64,000 nt of DNA from Planctomycetota bacterium. GTDB lineage: Bacteria > Planctomycetota > Planctomycetia > Planctomycetales > Planctomycetaceae. A model generated the notes under the pieces. The model had not been told where the DNA came from. It ran no database searches and saw nothing but the letters and a program-made list of their open reading frames with translations. The stretch lies in assembly GCA_003388505.1 (NCBI GenBank), contig QQVO01000010.1, forward strand, positions 1 to 64,000. Direction: 5' to 3'. Positions 54,738 through 64,000 of the stretch are shown one piece after another; the stretch's first letter is position 1; each line of letters starts with the position of its first letter. The position numbers and the translations under genes were made by a program.

Positions 54738-55894
54738 AGAGCGCATCGACCGTATCTCCGGCCAGGCCGAATTACCCGCGCTGGATGTCCAGGTCCACGC
54801 CGCAGCGGGTGAACGTCTGTCATGTCAGCATGCACCTCAAGACCGGCGGTCTGGAGCGGCTGCTGGTCGAGTTCGCACGTCGGCACGATCCCGATCGTTA
54901 TCGCCTGACGTTCATCGCACTGCAGGATCCGGGCGGACCGGCTGAAGAGATTCGCGAACTCGGTTGTCGCGTGCATGCAGTCGATCTGGCGAAGACAGGC
55001 AAGACCGGCGCGATCCGAATGCTGAAAAAGCTGCTTGCGGAAGAGAGAGTTGCAGTTGTCCACACGCACAACACCTATGCCCAGTTTTACGGCGCCCTGA
55101 GCGCGAAACTGGCCGGTTGTCCGGTCGTCGTCAACACGCAGCACGGACGCGGCTGCGGAAACAGCCTGAAGGCGCGATTGCAGTTCTTCCTGGCGAACCG
55201 GCTGACCGACAGGACGGCCGGAGTCTCCGAAGATGCAGCCGCATTGTGCAGACGGCAGGATCCGTTCTCTGCTCGAAAGACGATCGCGCTATGGAACGGC
55301 ATCGACCTGAGCCGGTTCAGTTTTCACGGCCCGTCGCCGTCGCCAACCCTCATTTCGGTCGCGCGGCTCTCGCCGGAGAAGGACTTTCCCACACTGCTTC
55401 GCGCTGCCGCCCTAGCCCGACCCCGGGTCGACGGGCTCAAGCTGCTGATCGTCGGTGACGGGGCCGAAAGGCCGATGCTGGAGAGGCTGGCCGCCGACCT
55501 CCAGCTTCGGGAGACGGTCGAGTTCCTCGGGGAGCGGTCGGACGTTCCCGAACTGCTGCAGCGAGCCGGCCTGTACGTGTCGTCGTCTCGAACGGAAGGG
55601 ATCTCGCTGACGCTGCTTGAAGCAATGGCGGTTGGATTGCCCGTGCTGACGACGCGCGTGGGGGGCAATCCTGAAATCGTCGAGCACGGCGTCACCGGGC
55701 GGCTGGTCCCGCCACAATCTCCGCAGGCACTCGCCGCAGAGATCGTGGGCATGTGCCGGGAGCGGGATCTCTGGCCCGGCATGGGTCACCTCGGGCGGCA
55801 ACGCGTGGAAACGCACTTCGACATCAACCGGATGGTGAGCGATTACGAGCGCTTGTATCAGGAGTTGCTGGACGGAAAACAGCCGGCTGAGTGA
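54734..55894 (+). CDS. GT4 family glycosyltransferase
   Basis: A 386-residue GT-B enzyme. [22 protein letters not shown] starts the N-terminal Rossmann domain; [18 protein letters not shown] and [23 protein letters not shown] are the C-terminal donor-binding motifs (E-x7-E). The start is the ATG at 54734 overlapping the previous stop; the longer frame beginning at 54623 would overlap the acyltransferase gene by over 100 bases. Confidence 0.92.
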   Translation: MKSASTVSPARPNYPRWMSRSTPQRVNVCHVSMHLKTGGLERLLVEFARRHDPDRYRLTFIALQDPGGPAEEIRELGCRVHAVDLAKTGKTGAIRMLKKLLAEERVAVVHTHNTYAQFYGALSAKLAGCPVVVNTQHGRGCGNSLKARLQFFLANRLTDRTAGVSEDAAALCRRQDPFSARKTIALWNGIDLSRFSFHGPSPSPTLISVARLSPEKDFPTLLRAAALARPRVDGLKLLIVGDGAERPMLERLAADLQLRETVEFLGERSDVPELLQRAGLYVSSSRTEGISLTLLEAMAVGLPVLTTRVGGNPEIVEHGVTGRLVPPQSPQALAAEIVGMCRERDLWPGMGHLGRQRVETHFDINRMVSDYERLYQELLDGKQPAE

Positions 55895-55961
55895 CAACGG
55901 CGGAATGCCACGCCTCGTTTGGAATCGAAGCATTCATCGTGAGAGACGGACGGACTTCAAG

Positions 55962-57086
55962 ATGAGCGACAGACAAAGACTTCGCGTCGGAATCGTCGGA
56001 TGCGGGCAGATTGCGGACGCGCATCTGCAGGAGATCGCCAAACTGGACATCGCCCACGTTGCAGCCGTTTGCGACGTGCATCGCGATCTGGCCGTTCAGG
56101 CGGCGGCGCGGTTTCACGTTCCCGGCGTCTTCGACAATGTCGACGAAATGCTCGACGCAAGCCGCCTCGACGTCGTGCATGTGGCGACGCCCGCGCAGAC
56201 GCACCACGATCTGGCGGTCCACCTGCTGGAGCGGGGCTGCCACGTGTACATCGAGAAGCCGGTCGCGATCGACGCCCCAGAAGTCGAATCGATCCTGTCA
56301 ACGGCCCACCGCACCAACCGACTCGTTTGTGTGGGACACGATCAGTTATTCGATCCCGTGTGGCTGGACTGCCGGGACCGCGTCGCCGCAGGAGAGATCG
56401 GCGAAGTTCGCCACGTGGAATCGGTGCTCGGGTATCCTCTCAGCGGACAGTTCGGAGCGCTCGTCGTCTCAGATCCGAATCACTGGGTGCGCAGGCTCCC
56501 GGGCGGGTTGTTCCACAACGTGATCTCCCATCCCCTGTATCGCATCACCGATCTGATGCCGGGCGCTGAGCCGGCCGTCGACGCGCACTGGTTCTCCCGC
56601 GGAGAAGCGACGTTTCCAACGGAACTGCGGGCCCACCTGAGGGGAGACGCCGTCACCGGCGCACTCACATTCGACACGGGAATCGAACCGCAACGCATCA
56701 CCCGCGTTTACGGGACGGCCGGCTGCCTGGAGGTTGATTTCGACGGACAGACGATTCAGAGACGCCGCCAGGCCCGGCTGCCGGGCGCCTTCGCCAAACT
56801 GGAGACGCCGTGGCGGCAATGGCGGGAGGCGGGAGCCAATTTGCGCCGCAATCTGGCTCGATTTCTGAAGAGTGACATTCACTACTTCGCCGGCATGGGA
56901 CGGCTGTTCGACGAGTTTTACCGGGCCGTCCTGCATGGGGAACCGGCTCCCATCCCCGGCGAGGAGATAGTGCGCGTCACCCGGGTCATGGATGCGATTT
57001 TCGACCAGTGCCGAGGATCCGCAGAGCGCCTCCCGCGCCCATCGATCCGTCCGGAGTCGCGTCCCTCTCTGGCCCATTCCGTCTGA
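55962..57086 (+). CDS. Gfo/Idh/MocA family oxidoreductase
   Basis: A 374-residue NAD(P)-dependent enzyme. RVGIVGCGQIADAHLQEI is the Rossmann loop, and the catalytic lysine is kept in HVYIEKPVAI. Its position between glycosyltransferase genes suggests oxidation or reduction of a nucleotide sugar or related sugar. The ATG at 55962 is chosen; 19 residues upstream add nothing. It differs from the solitary family member at 32253, which lacks that lysine. Confidence 0.9.
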   Translation: MSDRQRLRVGIVGCGQIADAHLQEIAKLDIAHVAAVCDVHRDLAVQAAARFHVPGVFDNVDEMLDASRLDVVHVATPAQTHHDLAVHLLERGCHVYIEKPVAIDAPEVESILSTAHRTNRLVCVGHDQLFDPVWLDCRDRVAAGEIGEVRHVESVLGYPLSGQFGALVVSDPNHWVRRLPGGLFHNVISHPLYRITDLMPGAEPAVDAHWFSRGEATFPTELRAHLRGDAVTGALTFDTGIEPQRITRVYGTAGCLEVDFDGQTIQRRRQARLPGAFAKLETPWRQWREAGANLRRNLARFLKSDIHYFAGMGRLFDEFYRAVLHGEPAPIPGEEIVRVTRVMDAIFDQCRGSAERLPRPSIRPESRPSLAHSV

Positions 57087-57110
57087 TTGATTGCTCAGGA
57101 AAGGTATGTC

Positions 57111-58115
57111 ATGCAGGCCGTAGTCACCGGGGCGACCGGGTTTCTTGGAAAGCGTCTGGTTCAGTCGTTGTGCCGGGAGGGGGTCAGCGTCCGCTGTGTC
57201 GTTCGCCGTTCCAGCAATGTCGGAGGTCTGCGCGACTTCCTGGGCGACGACTGGCGCAAGGTGGACGTGGCACGGACCGAATTGACCGACTTCTCCGCTT
57301 GTGTGGACGCACTGTCGGGAGCGGATGTGGTCTATCACGCCGCGGCGGGATTGACCGGCAGCACGTCGACATTGTTTCTCAACACCGTGATTCCGACTCG
57401 CGTGCTGATGGATGCGGCGCTCGAGGTTGAAGTGCGCCGGTTTGTGCTGATCAGCTCGCTGGGAGTGTACGGCACGGCGTCGCTGCCGTCCGGTTCCGTC
57501 CTTGATGAGTCCTCGCCCGTCGAGCCGGAGCCGCATCTCCGCGATCCCTACACGTACAGCAAGGTTGTGCAGGAGCAGGCGGCCTGGGAGGCCTGGCGTG
57601 AGCGGCGACTGCCGCTGGTCGTCGTGCGACCGGGCGTGATTTTCGGGCTGGAGCGGGGCGTCCTGAGCGGCCGCGTCGGCGTGCAGGTGGGAGGGCGGCT
57701 CATCGCGATGGGCGGCGGACAGACGCTGCCGTACACCTTTGTCGAGAACTGCGCCGATGCCATCGCACTGGCCGGCATGGAGCCGGGACTGGAAGGGGAA
57801 GTCTTCAACGTGATTGACGACGACCCGCCGACGGCAGCCCGGCTGCTGAAAATGTTGCGTCGCGCCGGACGCCGGCCGAGAACTGTTCGCGTCCCCGGCG
57901 CCCTGATCGGCGGATTCTCCGGCCTGTACGAATGGTATCACCGTTATTCGCGCGGCCAATTACCCGGAGTGATCACCCGTTATCGCAGCGCATCGATGTG
58001 GAAAAAGCTACGTTTCACCAACGAGAAGGCCCGGCGACAACTGCGCTGGCGGCCGGAAGTCGCATTTGACGAGGCGTTTCGGAGATCCCTTCAGGGCCCG
58101 GACGGACGACAATGA
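57111..58115 (+). CDS. NAD-dependent epimerase/dehydratase (extended SDR)
   Basis: A 334-residue enzyme with the TGATGFLG nucleotide-binding loop and a YxxxK active-site pair in PYTYSKVVQEQ. It likely modifies a nucleotide sugar or performs a 3-beta-hydroxysteroid-dehydrogenase-like reaction; the substrate is not clear. ATG 57111 follows AGGAAAGG. It overlaps the next gene by four bases. Confidence 0.88.
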   Translation: MQAVVTGATGFLGKRLVQSLCREGVSVRCVVRRSSNVGGLRDFLGDDWRKVDVARTELTDFSACVDALSGADVVYHAAAGLTGSTSTLFLNTVIPTRVLMDAALEVEVRRFVLISSLGVYGTASLPSGSVLDESSPVEPEPHLRDPYTYSKVVQEQAAWEAWRERRLPLVVVRPGVIFGLERGVLSGRVGVQVGGRLIAMGGGQTLPYTFVENCADAIALAGMEPGLEGEVFNVIDDDPPTAARLLKMLRRAGRRPRTVRVPGALIGGFSGLYEWYHRYSRGQLPGVITRYRSASMWKKLRFTNEKARRQLRWRPEVAFDEAFRRSLQGPDGRQ

Positions 58116-59326
58116 AAATCCTGTTCGTGAGCACGATGTTTCCCGACGAGGCGGATCCCTCGCGCGGCGTCTACAACTACGAGTTGTGCCGCGCGTTGGC
58201 TCGGCAGCACGACGTGCGCGTGGTTTCGCCCCGGCTCTGGACGCAGGCCGCGCGCAGGCGGCTGTGCGGACAACGGATCGAGAGGAACGAAACCGAGTTC
58301 GGCGGGCTGATCTGCTCCCGACCCTGCTACTGGTACACGCCAAAGATGCTTCGGTCCCGATACGGGGCGTTTTACTGGCATGCTATCCGCGGTGACATTC
58401 GGCGGCTGGAACGCGACTTCCAGCCTGACGCTGTCTTGAGCTACTGGGCCCACCCGGACGGCGAGGCCGCACTCAAAGCCGCCCGGCGGATGAATGTGCC
58501 GCACGCCGTCATCGTCGGGGGATCGGACGTGCTCATTCTTCCGAAGGAACCGGCACGCGGCGAAAAAGTGAAACGCGTGCTGGTCAATAGCGACGCCGTA
58601 ATGACCGTCAGCGACGGCTTGCAGCGGAACGTCATCGAACTCGGCGCCGCACCGGAGTCGGTACATACGATCCGCCAGGGAATCGACCCGGAGCGATTTC
58701 ATCCCAATCGATCGCGCGGACTGCGAGAGCGCTTAAACCTGCCGGACGATCGGCCGGTGCTGCTGTGGGTCGGCCGGATGGTCGACGTCAAGCGGCTCGA
58801 TCTGTTGGTCGATGCGTGCGACCGCCTGCGCTCCGGCGGACGGACGTTTCTGCTGTGTCTGGCCGGCGCCGGACCGGAACAAGCTGCGGTCCGGCAACTG
58901 GTTGATGAAAGACAGCTCGGCGACTGTGTGCGATTCGTGGGTGTGGTGGGACACGACGATCTTCCGGACTGGTACCGGGCGGCCGATGCGACCCTCCTCT
59001 CCAGTTGGTCCGAGGGACTGCCCAACGTGTTGCGGGAGTCGCTCGCCTGCGGGACGCCGTTCGTTTCGACGGATGTGGGAAGCATTCGCGAGATTGCCGA
59101 CCCACGAGTTTCGGTGTTGGTTCAGTCCGGCGATGCGGCGGGTCTCGCTGAGGGAATCATCCGACTGCTCGACGGCGGATATCGAACAGCCGCTGCGGAT
59201 TACGTCGCCCGAACCTGGTCGGAGTGCGCGGCGGACGTCGCCCGGCTGTTTCAGCGCCTTCGCGGCGCTCCGGACGAGTTGCACCAATCGCATAGGAAAT
59301 CAAGGCCGGTGCCCGTTCCGGCGTGA
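58112..59326 (+). CDS. GT4 family glycosyltransferase
   Basis: A 404-residue GT-B enzyme. MKILFVSTMFPDEADPSRG starts the acceptor domain, LLWVGRMVDVKRLDLLVDA opens the donor domain, and LLSSWSEGLPNVLRESLACGTPFV holds the two glutamates that bind the nucleotide sugar. Joined to the epimerase gene by an ATGA overlap. Confidence 0.92.
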   Translation: MKILFVSTMFPDEADPSRGVYNYELCRALARQHDVRVVSPRLWTQAARRRLCGQRIERNETEFGGLICSRPCYWYTPKMLRSRYGAFYWHAIRGDIRRLERDFQPDAVLSYWAHPDGEAALKAARRMNVPHAVIVGGSDVLILPKEPARGEKVKRVLVNSDAVMTVSDGLQRNVIELGAAPESVHTIRQGIDPERFHPNRSRGLRERLNLPDDRPVLLWVGRMVDVKRLDLLVDACDRLRSGGRTFLLCLAGAGPEQAAVRQLVDERQLGDCVRFVGVVGHDDLPDWYRAADATLLSSWSEGLPNVLRESLACGTPFVSTDVGSIREIADPRVSVLVQSGDAAGLAEGIIRLLDGGYRTAAADYVARTWSECAADVARLFQRLRGAPDELHQSHRKSRPVPVPA

Positions 59327-59370
59327 GTGACGTTGAGAAGCCCGATTCCCGGTAATCTTCCCGGAATGGA

Positions 59371-60774
59371 ATGACACAGACGACTGAAAAACGAGTGCTC
59401 TTCGTCTCCTACCTCTTCCCACCCGTGGGCGGAGTGGGAGTCCAGCGCGCCGTGAAGTTCGTCAAGTACCTGCCGGAACATGGCTGGCGCACTTCGGTGC
59501 TGACGGTCGAGAATCCTTCCGCGCCGCTCAGCGATGAGAGTCTCTGCCGCGATATCCCCGATTCCACCATAGTTCGCCGCGCCAGGACGTACGAACCGGG
59601 TTACGCCGTGAAGGCGGCCGTCTCGAACGGGGTCTCGCAGCACAAGGGGTTCGCCCGGACGCTCAGAAGCGCTGCCAGCCGCGCGGCCCGCGCCGCCGCC
59701 AACGCGGTCCTGCAACCGGATGCACAGATCCTCTGGCGGCCCGAGGCCCTGCGGAAGGGAATGCGGTTGCTGCGCGAGACGCCGCATCAGGCGATCATTG
59801 CCACCGGACCGCCGTTTTCGTCGCTCCTCGTGGGAGCGACTCTCAGCAAACGGACGGGACTCCCGCTGATCCTCGACTATCGCGATGAATGGGGGATCAG
59901 CAACGCCTACTGGGAAAACAAGCAGCAAGGCGTGCTGTCAAACCGCGTGCAGCACTGGATGCAGAACACCGCCCTGCAGGCCGCCGACGTCCTGCTGGCG
60001 ACGACGCCTTCCAGCGCCGAACATCTTGCCGAACGCGCTCGCTGGGCGGGGAGTCCGGCCTACTCCACGTGGATCTACAATGGATTCGATTCGGCGGATT
60101 TTCCGCAGCACGCCGACTCTGAGATGCTACCCGGCCGGCGATTTCGCCTTACGTTTGTCGGCACGCTATGGAACCTCAATCCGGTCGGACCGGTGGTGGA
60201 TGCCGTGCTGAGGCTCGCGGATGCCTCGCCCGCGCTCGCTGAGAATCTGGAACTCGTCTTCGCCGGGCGGCGCACCGAGCAACAGGAGTCGGAACTCGAT
60301 CGACTGAATACCGCGCCCTGCACCGTGACGCGGATGCCGTTCGTCAGCCACGATGAGGCGGTCTCGCTTATGCGGCGCTCCAACGCGTTGCTGCTGCTGA
60401 ACGCCGATCGTCCGCATACGCAGCGGATCGTCAACGCCAAGACATTCGAGTACATGGCGGCCCGCCGGCCGATTTTCGTCGTTGCGCCTGAGGGCGACCT
60501 GTGGGATGTCGTCCGCGATCTGTCGGAGACACGTCTCTGCCGTCCCAACGATCCGGCCGGCATCGCGTCCGCATTGGCGGACCTGCTCGAACGACATCGT
60601 TGCGGCATCCGGCCCGATTGTGCGGATTGGGACTTGTCCAAATTCGAACGGCGTCACCTGGCCGGCGAACTGGCGGCGTTGCTGGACAACCTGATGGCCG
60701 GCGCTGACGCCGAGACTCCACCTCTGCTGACGAGCGGCGCTGCGATGCCCGTGCTGGGAGGCAGTCGTGAGTGA
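59371..60774 (+). CDS. GT4-like glycosyltransferase
   Basis: A 467-residue GT-B protein. VLFVSYLFPPVGGVGVQRAV is the N-terminal motif seen in many planctomycete sugar transferases, and the donor domain shows RLTFVGTLWNLNPVGPVVDA and FEYMAARRPIFVVAPEGDL. The 44-base gap to the previous gene and the 8-base overlap with the next keep it in the operon. Confidence 0.88.
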   Translation: MTQTTEKRVLFVSYLFPPVGGVGVQRAVKFVKYLPEHGWRTSVLTVENPSAPLSDESLCRDIPDSTIVRRARTYEPGYAVKAAVSNGVSQHKGFARTLRSAASRAARAAANAVLQPDAQILWRPEALRKGMRLLRETPHQAIIATGPPFSSLLVGATLSKRTGLPLILDYRDEWGISNAYWENKQQGVLSNRVQHWMQNTALQAADVLLATTPSSAEHLAERARWAGSPAYSTWIYNGFDSADFPQHADSEMLPGRRFRLTFVGTLWNLNPVGPVVDAVLRLADASPALAENLELVFAGRRTEQQESELDRLNTAPCTVTRMPFVSHDEAVSLMRRSNALLLLNADRPHTQRIVNAKTFEYMAARRPIFVVAPEGDLWDVVRDLSETRLCRPNDPAGIASALADLLERHRCGIRPDCADWDLSKFERRHLAGELAALLDNLMAGADAETPPLLTSGAAMPVLGGSRE

Positions 60775-61705
60775 GTCGTTCGTCAGTCTGATGTATCACA
60801 ACCTTTACCGGCGCGGTTCGGAGGACGGTCGCTGCGAGTCCGCGCATCTCAGCCCGTCGATCACCCGCTACTTCGTCGAAGAATCGGCGTTTCGCGAACA
60901 ACTCCGGATGCTTTGCCAACGGTTCGATGTGATGAACTTCGACGATCTCGTCGCGTTCTACGGGAGCAGCGCACCGCCGTCGCCCGATTTCGCAGGCGTT
61001 CATCCTCCCGGCGGCCGGCAGCACTCCAGACCGCCGGTCCAGATTACGTTCGATGACGGATGGCGGGGCTGCGTTGCGTTGGGGGGGCCGATTCTGGAAC
61101 AGAGCGGCGCCCAAGCGATGCTGTTTGTGACGACCGACCTGATCGGGAAACCGCACTTTCTGAGCAGAACTGAGCTACACAACCTGCCGCGCGCGCAATT
61201 CCAGATCGGTTCGCATGCAAAAACGCACGGATTCCTTTGTGAACTTTCCGAGGACTCCATTCGTGAGGAATTGCGTGCCTCGAAAGAGGTGCTGGAGCAG
61301 ATCACCGGCGGACCGATCGATGCCGTCTCGATTCCCAACGGCGCCGTCGACGCGCGTGTCCGGCGGATCGCTCGGGAGGTGGGCTATCGATTCGTTTTCA
61401 CGTCCCACGTGCAGAGAAACACGCGAATCCGGGGCCCGTTGCAGATCGCCCGGGTGGCAGTCCGCGATGGAATGACGGCAGAGAACCTCGTGCGATTCGC
61501 AGCGGGGGGCTTTGCACGACAGCGGCTGCGACAGCACGTGTTGTCACTTCCCAAGTGGCTGTTGGGGCCGGCGCGATACCGCCGTCTGCGGGCCGCCCTG
61601 CTCGCGGAACACGATTCCGACCGGGACATGGCGGATCTGATCGGTGAGACGTTCAGTCATGAGTCCCAAGAAACCGCAGGCCGCAGGCAGACGGTGCGCT
61701 GCTGA
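60767..61705 (+). CDS. Polysaccharide deacetylase (NodB-like)
   Basis: A 312-residue carbohydrate esterase family 4 type protein. QITFDDGWRGC is the first NodB motif (catalytic Asp and metal Asp), IGSHAKTHGFLCEL holds the metal His pair, and SIPNGAVDARVRRIAREVGY is the third motif. It removes N-acetyl groups from hexosamine polymers. No signal peptide is evident, so it may act on intermediates in the cytoplasm. The start is GTG at 60767, overlapping the previous gene by eight bases. Confidence 0.9.
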   Translation: MSESFVSLMYHNLYRRGSEDGRCESAHLSPSITRYFVEESAFREQLRMLCQRFDVMNFDDLVAFYGSSAPPSPDFAGVHPPGGRQHSRPPVQITFDDGWRGCVALGGPILEQSGAQAMLFVTTDLIGKPHFLSRTELHNLPRAQFQIGSHAKTHGFLCELSEDSIREELRASKEVLEQITGGPIDAVSIPNGAVDARVRRIAREVGYRFVFTSHVQRNTRIRGPLQIARVAVRDGMTAENLVRFAAGGFARQRLRQHVLSLPKWLLGPARYRRLRAALLAEHDSDRDMADLIGETFSHESQETAGRRQTVRC

Positions 61706-61729
61706 ACTGCCGAACGAGAGGAAAAGCGA

Positions 61730-62704
61730 ATGCGTTGGTGGATGGTCGCGGGAATACTGTCGACGCTGGCCCGCTTGCCCGGCGGGAAGCGGGCCTATGC
61801 GCTGCTTCAGCAAAGATACGGCGAACTGGCGAGGCTGGAAGCGAGCAGCCGCTTTGACAATGCCGAATGGATCGTGTCCCAGGCGCGGCAATGGTGCGGC
61901 GAACTGGGCGACTTGAGATGCGTTGAACTCGGGACCGGTTGGGTGCCTGCGGTCCCTCTGGCGCTCCTGTCCGCCGGGGCTCGCGTCGACACCTATGACG
62001 TGAGCCTGCTGTGCAAGCCGTGGCTGTTCCAACGGACACACGAAGAACTGACGCGGCGGACCGACGCCATTGCCGTTGCAGCGGGCGTCGATCGGTCGTC
62101 GATTGCTGAGCGTCTGGCAAGGATCAGGAACTCGCCCGATCTGGCGGCCGCCTGCCATCGGCTCGGGGGCCGTTACCGGGCGCCTTTCGATACAAGCCGG
62201 CTTCCCTACAAGGACGGAGAGGCCGACCTCCTGGTCAGCAACCTTGTCCTGCAATGTGTCCCCCCGGAAATCCTGCCCCCCCTCCTGAGCGAGACGTACC
62301 GCGTGCTCAGGCCGGGCGGATTCGCGATTCATCGTATGCGGCTCTCCGATGAGTTTGCCGTGCGTGATCCGCAGCGCAACCACCTGGAATTCCTGCGTTA
62401 TTCCCGCACCCGATGGAATCTTTGGTTCAACAGCTCCCTCAAGCATCAGAACCGACTCCGCGCCTCCCAGTTCGAATTGTTGTTCACAGAAGCCGGTTTC
62501 CGGGTTCGAAACTGCGACCGGACTGTCGATGAAGAGAGTCTGCCGGTCGTTGAGAATCTGGCTCTCGCGGAGGAATTTCGAGACCTGGATCCGCGCGATC
62601 TCGCGACGATCAACCTCGACGTTGTCTTGCAGAAACCGTCGCGACAACCCGCAAGCAGCGGCGCATACCGAATGCCCGCCCAGGATGCGGCGCATGACGT
62701 TTGA
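61730..62704 (+). CDS. SAM-dependent methyltransferase
   Basis: A 324-residue class I methyltransferase. CVELGTGWVPAVPLALLSAGA is the SAM-binding motif I, ADLLVSNLVLQCVPPEI motif IV and VLRPGGFAIHRM the post-motif. It may methylate a sugar of the glycan. It lies 24 bases after the deacetylase gene. Confidence 0.88.
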   Translation: MRWWMVAGILSTLARLPGGKRAYALLQQRYGELARLEASSRFDNAEWIVSQARQWCGELGDLRCVELGTGWVPAVPLALLSAGARVDTYDVSLLCKPWLFQRTHEELTRRTDAIAVAAGVDRSSIAERLARIRNSPDLAAACHRLGGRYRAPFDTSRLPYKDGEADLLVSNLVLQCVPPEILPPLLSETYRVLRPGGFAIHRMRLSDEFAVRDPQRNHLEFLRYSRTRWNLWFNSSLKHQNRLRASQFELLFTEAGFRVRNCDRTVDEESLPVVENLALAEEFRDLDPRDLATINLDVVLQKPSRQPASSGAYRMPAQDAAHDV

Positions 62705-62770
62705 CAGGAATCCCTCAAGACGAACGCCGCACCGACGGTGCTTGTGTCATTGCCCCAATCCTCCAACACC

Positions 62771-63964
62771 ATGACTTTATTCGACGCCTTGCTCTGGATC
62801 GTCACCGCACTCGTCGCGTGCTGCGCCGCGGGGGTGATCGGCGTCTGGTTTCTGCTGCGAACGCGAAACATGCAGAACTGGATCGTCCCGTACGTTCGCA
62901 GCAGAAAACAGCGAGTCGATTGGCGCGAGTGTGACGGCCCGCGCGACGTCTTCATCGCAGTCTGCGACCACTATGAGCCGGAGTGTTACGGCGCGTCGCG
63001 CCGGATCGCCGCAGAGCGAGTCGACCGGTGGGTTCGTGAGTACCCCGAGTTGTTCGAGCGGTATCGGGACTCCAGCGGCCGCTGCCCGCAGCACACGTTC
63101 TTCTTCCCGGAAGATGAGTATCGGCCGGAATATCTCGATGCACTTGCGGAACTCTGCGCGCAGGGTTTCGGAGATGTCGACGTGCACCTGCATCACGACC
63201 ACGACACGGCCGAAGCACTCGCCGAAAAGCTGCACCGCTTTCGCGACGCCCTCCACAATCGGCACGGACTGCTGCGCACCGACCCGGTGACGGGACAGGT
63301 CGTCTATGGATTCATTCACGGCAACTGGGCGCTGTGCAATTCCCGTCCGGACGGCCGCTTGTGCGGCGTTGACCAGGAGTTGTCGGTGCTGCTCGAAACC
63401 GGCTGTTACGCCGATTTCACGTTGCCGTCCGCGCCCAGTCCCGCTCAAACGCGGACGATCAACTCCATCTATTACGCGCAGGACATTCCCGGCCGCCGCT
63501 GTTCGCACGATCACGGATATCGCGCCGTCGCCAATCGAACGGCTCTCGCGGACCACCTGCTGATGATTCAGGGCCCGCTGTTGCTGGACTGGGAGCAGCG
63601 GAAGTTCGGCGTCGTGCCGCGCATCGAGAACGGCGACATCCATGAAGGGCGGCCGGCCACTTGGCGGCGACTGGAGCAGTGGATGCGGGCGAACGTACAC
63701 GTCGGCGGACGGCCCGAATGGTTGTTCGTCAAGCTGCATACACACGGCTGCAAGGATGGCAACATCGACACCTGGCTCGGCCCGGAAACGCAGAGGTTTC
63801 ACGAAGAACTCGCGCGTTGCGCGGCCCGAATTCCGGGTTTTCGCTATCACTACGTAACCGCCTGGGAAATGGCCCGGCTCGTGCATGCGGCGGAAGCAGA
63901 CGGCCCGCTGCCTGATCCTTCAGACGTGTTCTCCAGCAGCACCCTGGAGTACGCGGCGGTGTGA
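62771..63964 (+). CDS. Conserved glycan-cluster protein of unknown function
   Basis: A 397-residue protein anchored by an N-terminal helix (about 6-29). The rest is rich in His, Asp and Trp: [11 protein letters not shown] near residue 62, then [44 protein letters not shown] and [17 protein letters not shown]. Several His/Asp clusters suggest a metal-dependent carbohydrate-active enzyme, possibly a distant polysaccharide deacetylase. I recall similar proteins in exopolysaccharide loci but no assigned activity. It ends 36 bases before the window edge; the operon may continue. Confidence 0.7.
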   Translation: MTLFDALLWIVTALVACCAAGVIGVWFLLRTRNMQNWIVPYVRSRKQRVDWRECDGPRDVFIAVCDHYEPECYGASRRIAAERVDRWVREYPELFERYRDSSGRCPQHTFFFPEDEYRPEYLDALAELCAQGFGDVDVHLHHDHDTAEALAEKLHRFRDALHNRHGLLRTDPVTGQVVYGFIHGNWALCNSRPDGRLCGVDQELSVLLETGCYADFTLPSAPSPAQTRTINSIYYAQDIPGRRCSHDHGYRAVANRTALADHLLMIQGPLLLDWEQRKFGVVPRIENGDIHEGRPATWRRLEQWMRANVHVGGRPEWLFVKLHTHGCKDGNIDTWLGPETQRFHEELARCAARIPGFRYHYVTAWEMARLVHAAEADGPLPDPSDVFSSSTLEYAAV

Positions 63965-64000
63965 GCCCCCTCGATCTCTCTCGCTCGCTTCAGCGGCATG

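Overview
The window is high-GC bacterial DNA that almost certainly comes from a planctomycete (phylum Planctomycetota). The evidence is its family content: three DUF1501 proteins with twin-arginine signals, a HYExAFE nuclease-like protein, a DUF1573 protein, a WD40-repeat receptor kinase, a sigma-factor/kinase fusion and many one-off secreted proteins. Intergenic regions are rich in dispersed hairpin repeats. No rRNA, tRNA, CRISPR array or complete insertion sequence was recognised.

Layout. 0.4-10.3 kb holds mostly single genes: a DUF1614 membrane protein, a decayed serine recombinase, an orphan DUF1501 protein, an HNH endonuclease gene broken by one in-frame amber codon next to its intact small partner, a DJ-1/PfpI protein, a HEAT-repeat lipoprotein, a secreted DUF6263-like protein, an OsmC protein and a fumarylacetoacetate hydrolase. 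About 0.85 kb of repeat mosaic (10.3-11.1 kb) precedes a cysteine desulfurase. From 12.3 to 24.2 kb there is a compact one-direction operon behind a good sigma70-type promoter. It encodes a single-pass anchor protein, an ExbB/TolQ channel, an ExbD, a zinc-ribbon/ExbD fusion, a 1221-residue FHA-TM-PQQ-propeller protein, a secreted TPR-like/solute-binding protein, a secreted protein of unknown family and a HYExAFE nuclease-like protein. I consider this proton-motive-force-energised, Tol/Ton-like envelope machine the best candidate for an undescribed system.

25-34 kb carries an HD-GYP protein, a minus-strand group (DUF1573 protein; metallophosphatase fused to a tetraheme cytochrome; SDR), a Tat-exported beta-propeller protein, a Gfo/Idh/MocA protein and a dicluster ferredoxin. 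At 33.8-39.7 kb an ECF-like sigma factor fused to a Ser/Thr kinase converges, 11 bases apart, on a giant kinase-TM-WD40 receptor. 39.9-49.3 kb holds an SGNH hydrolase/VCBS protein, two more orphan DUF1501 genes, a peroxiredoxin with clear promoter and terminator, a MenC-type enolase-superfamily enzyme and a ceramidase-like protein.

49.6-64 kb is an exopolysaccharide or surface-glycan operon of twelve co-directional genes, many with ATGA stop/start overlaps: polymerase/ligase, GT2, flippase, BioF2/FemAB-like acyltransferase, three GT4 enzymes, Gfo/Idh/MocA oxidoreductase, NAD-dependent epimerase, polysaccharide deacetylase, methyltransferase and a conserved protein of unknown function. No priming glycosyltransferase or chain-length/export components are present, so the locus probably continues beyond the right edge or is split.
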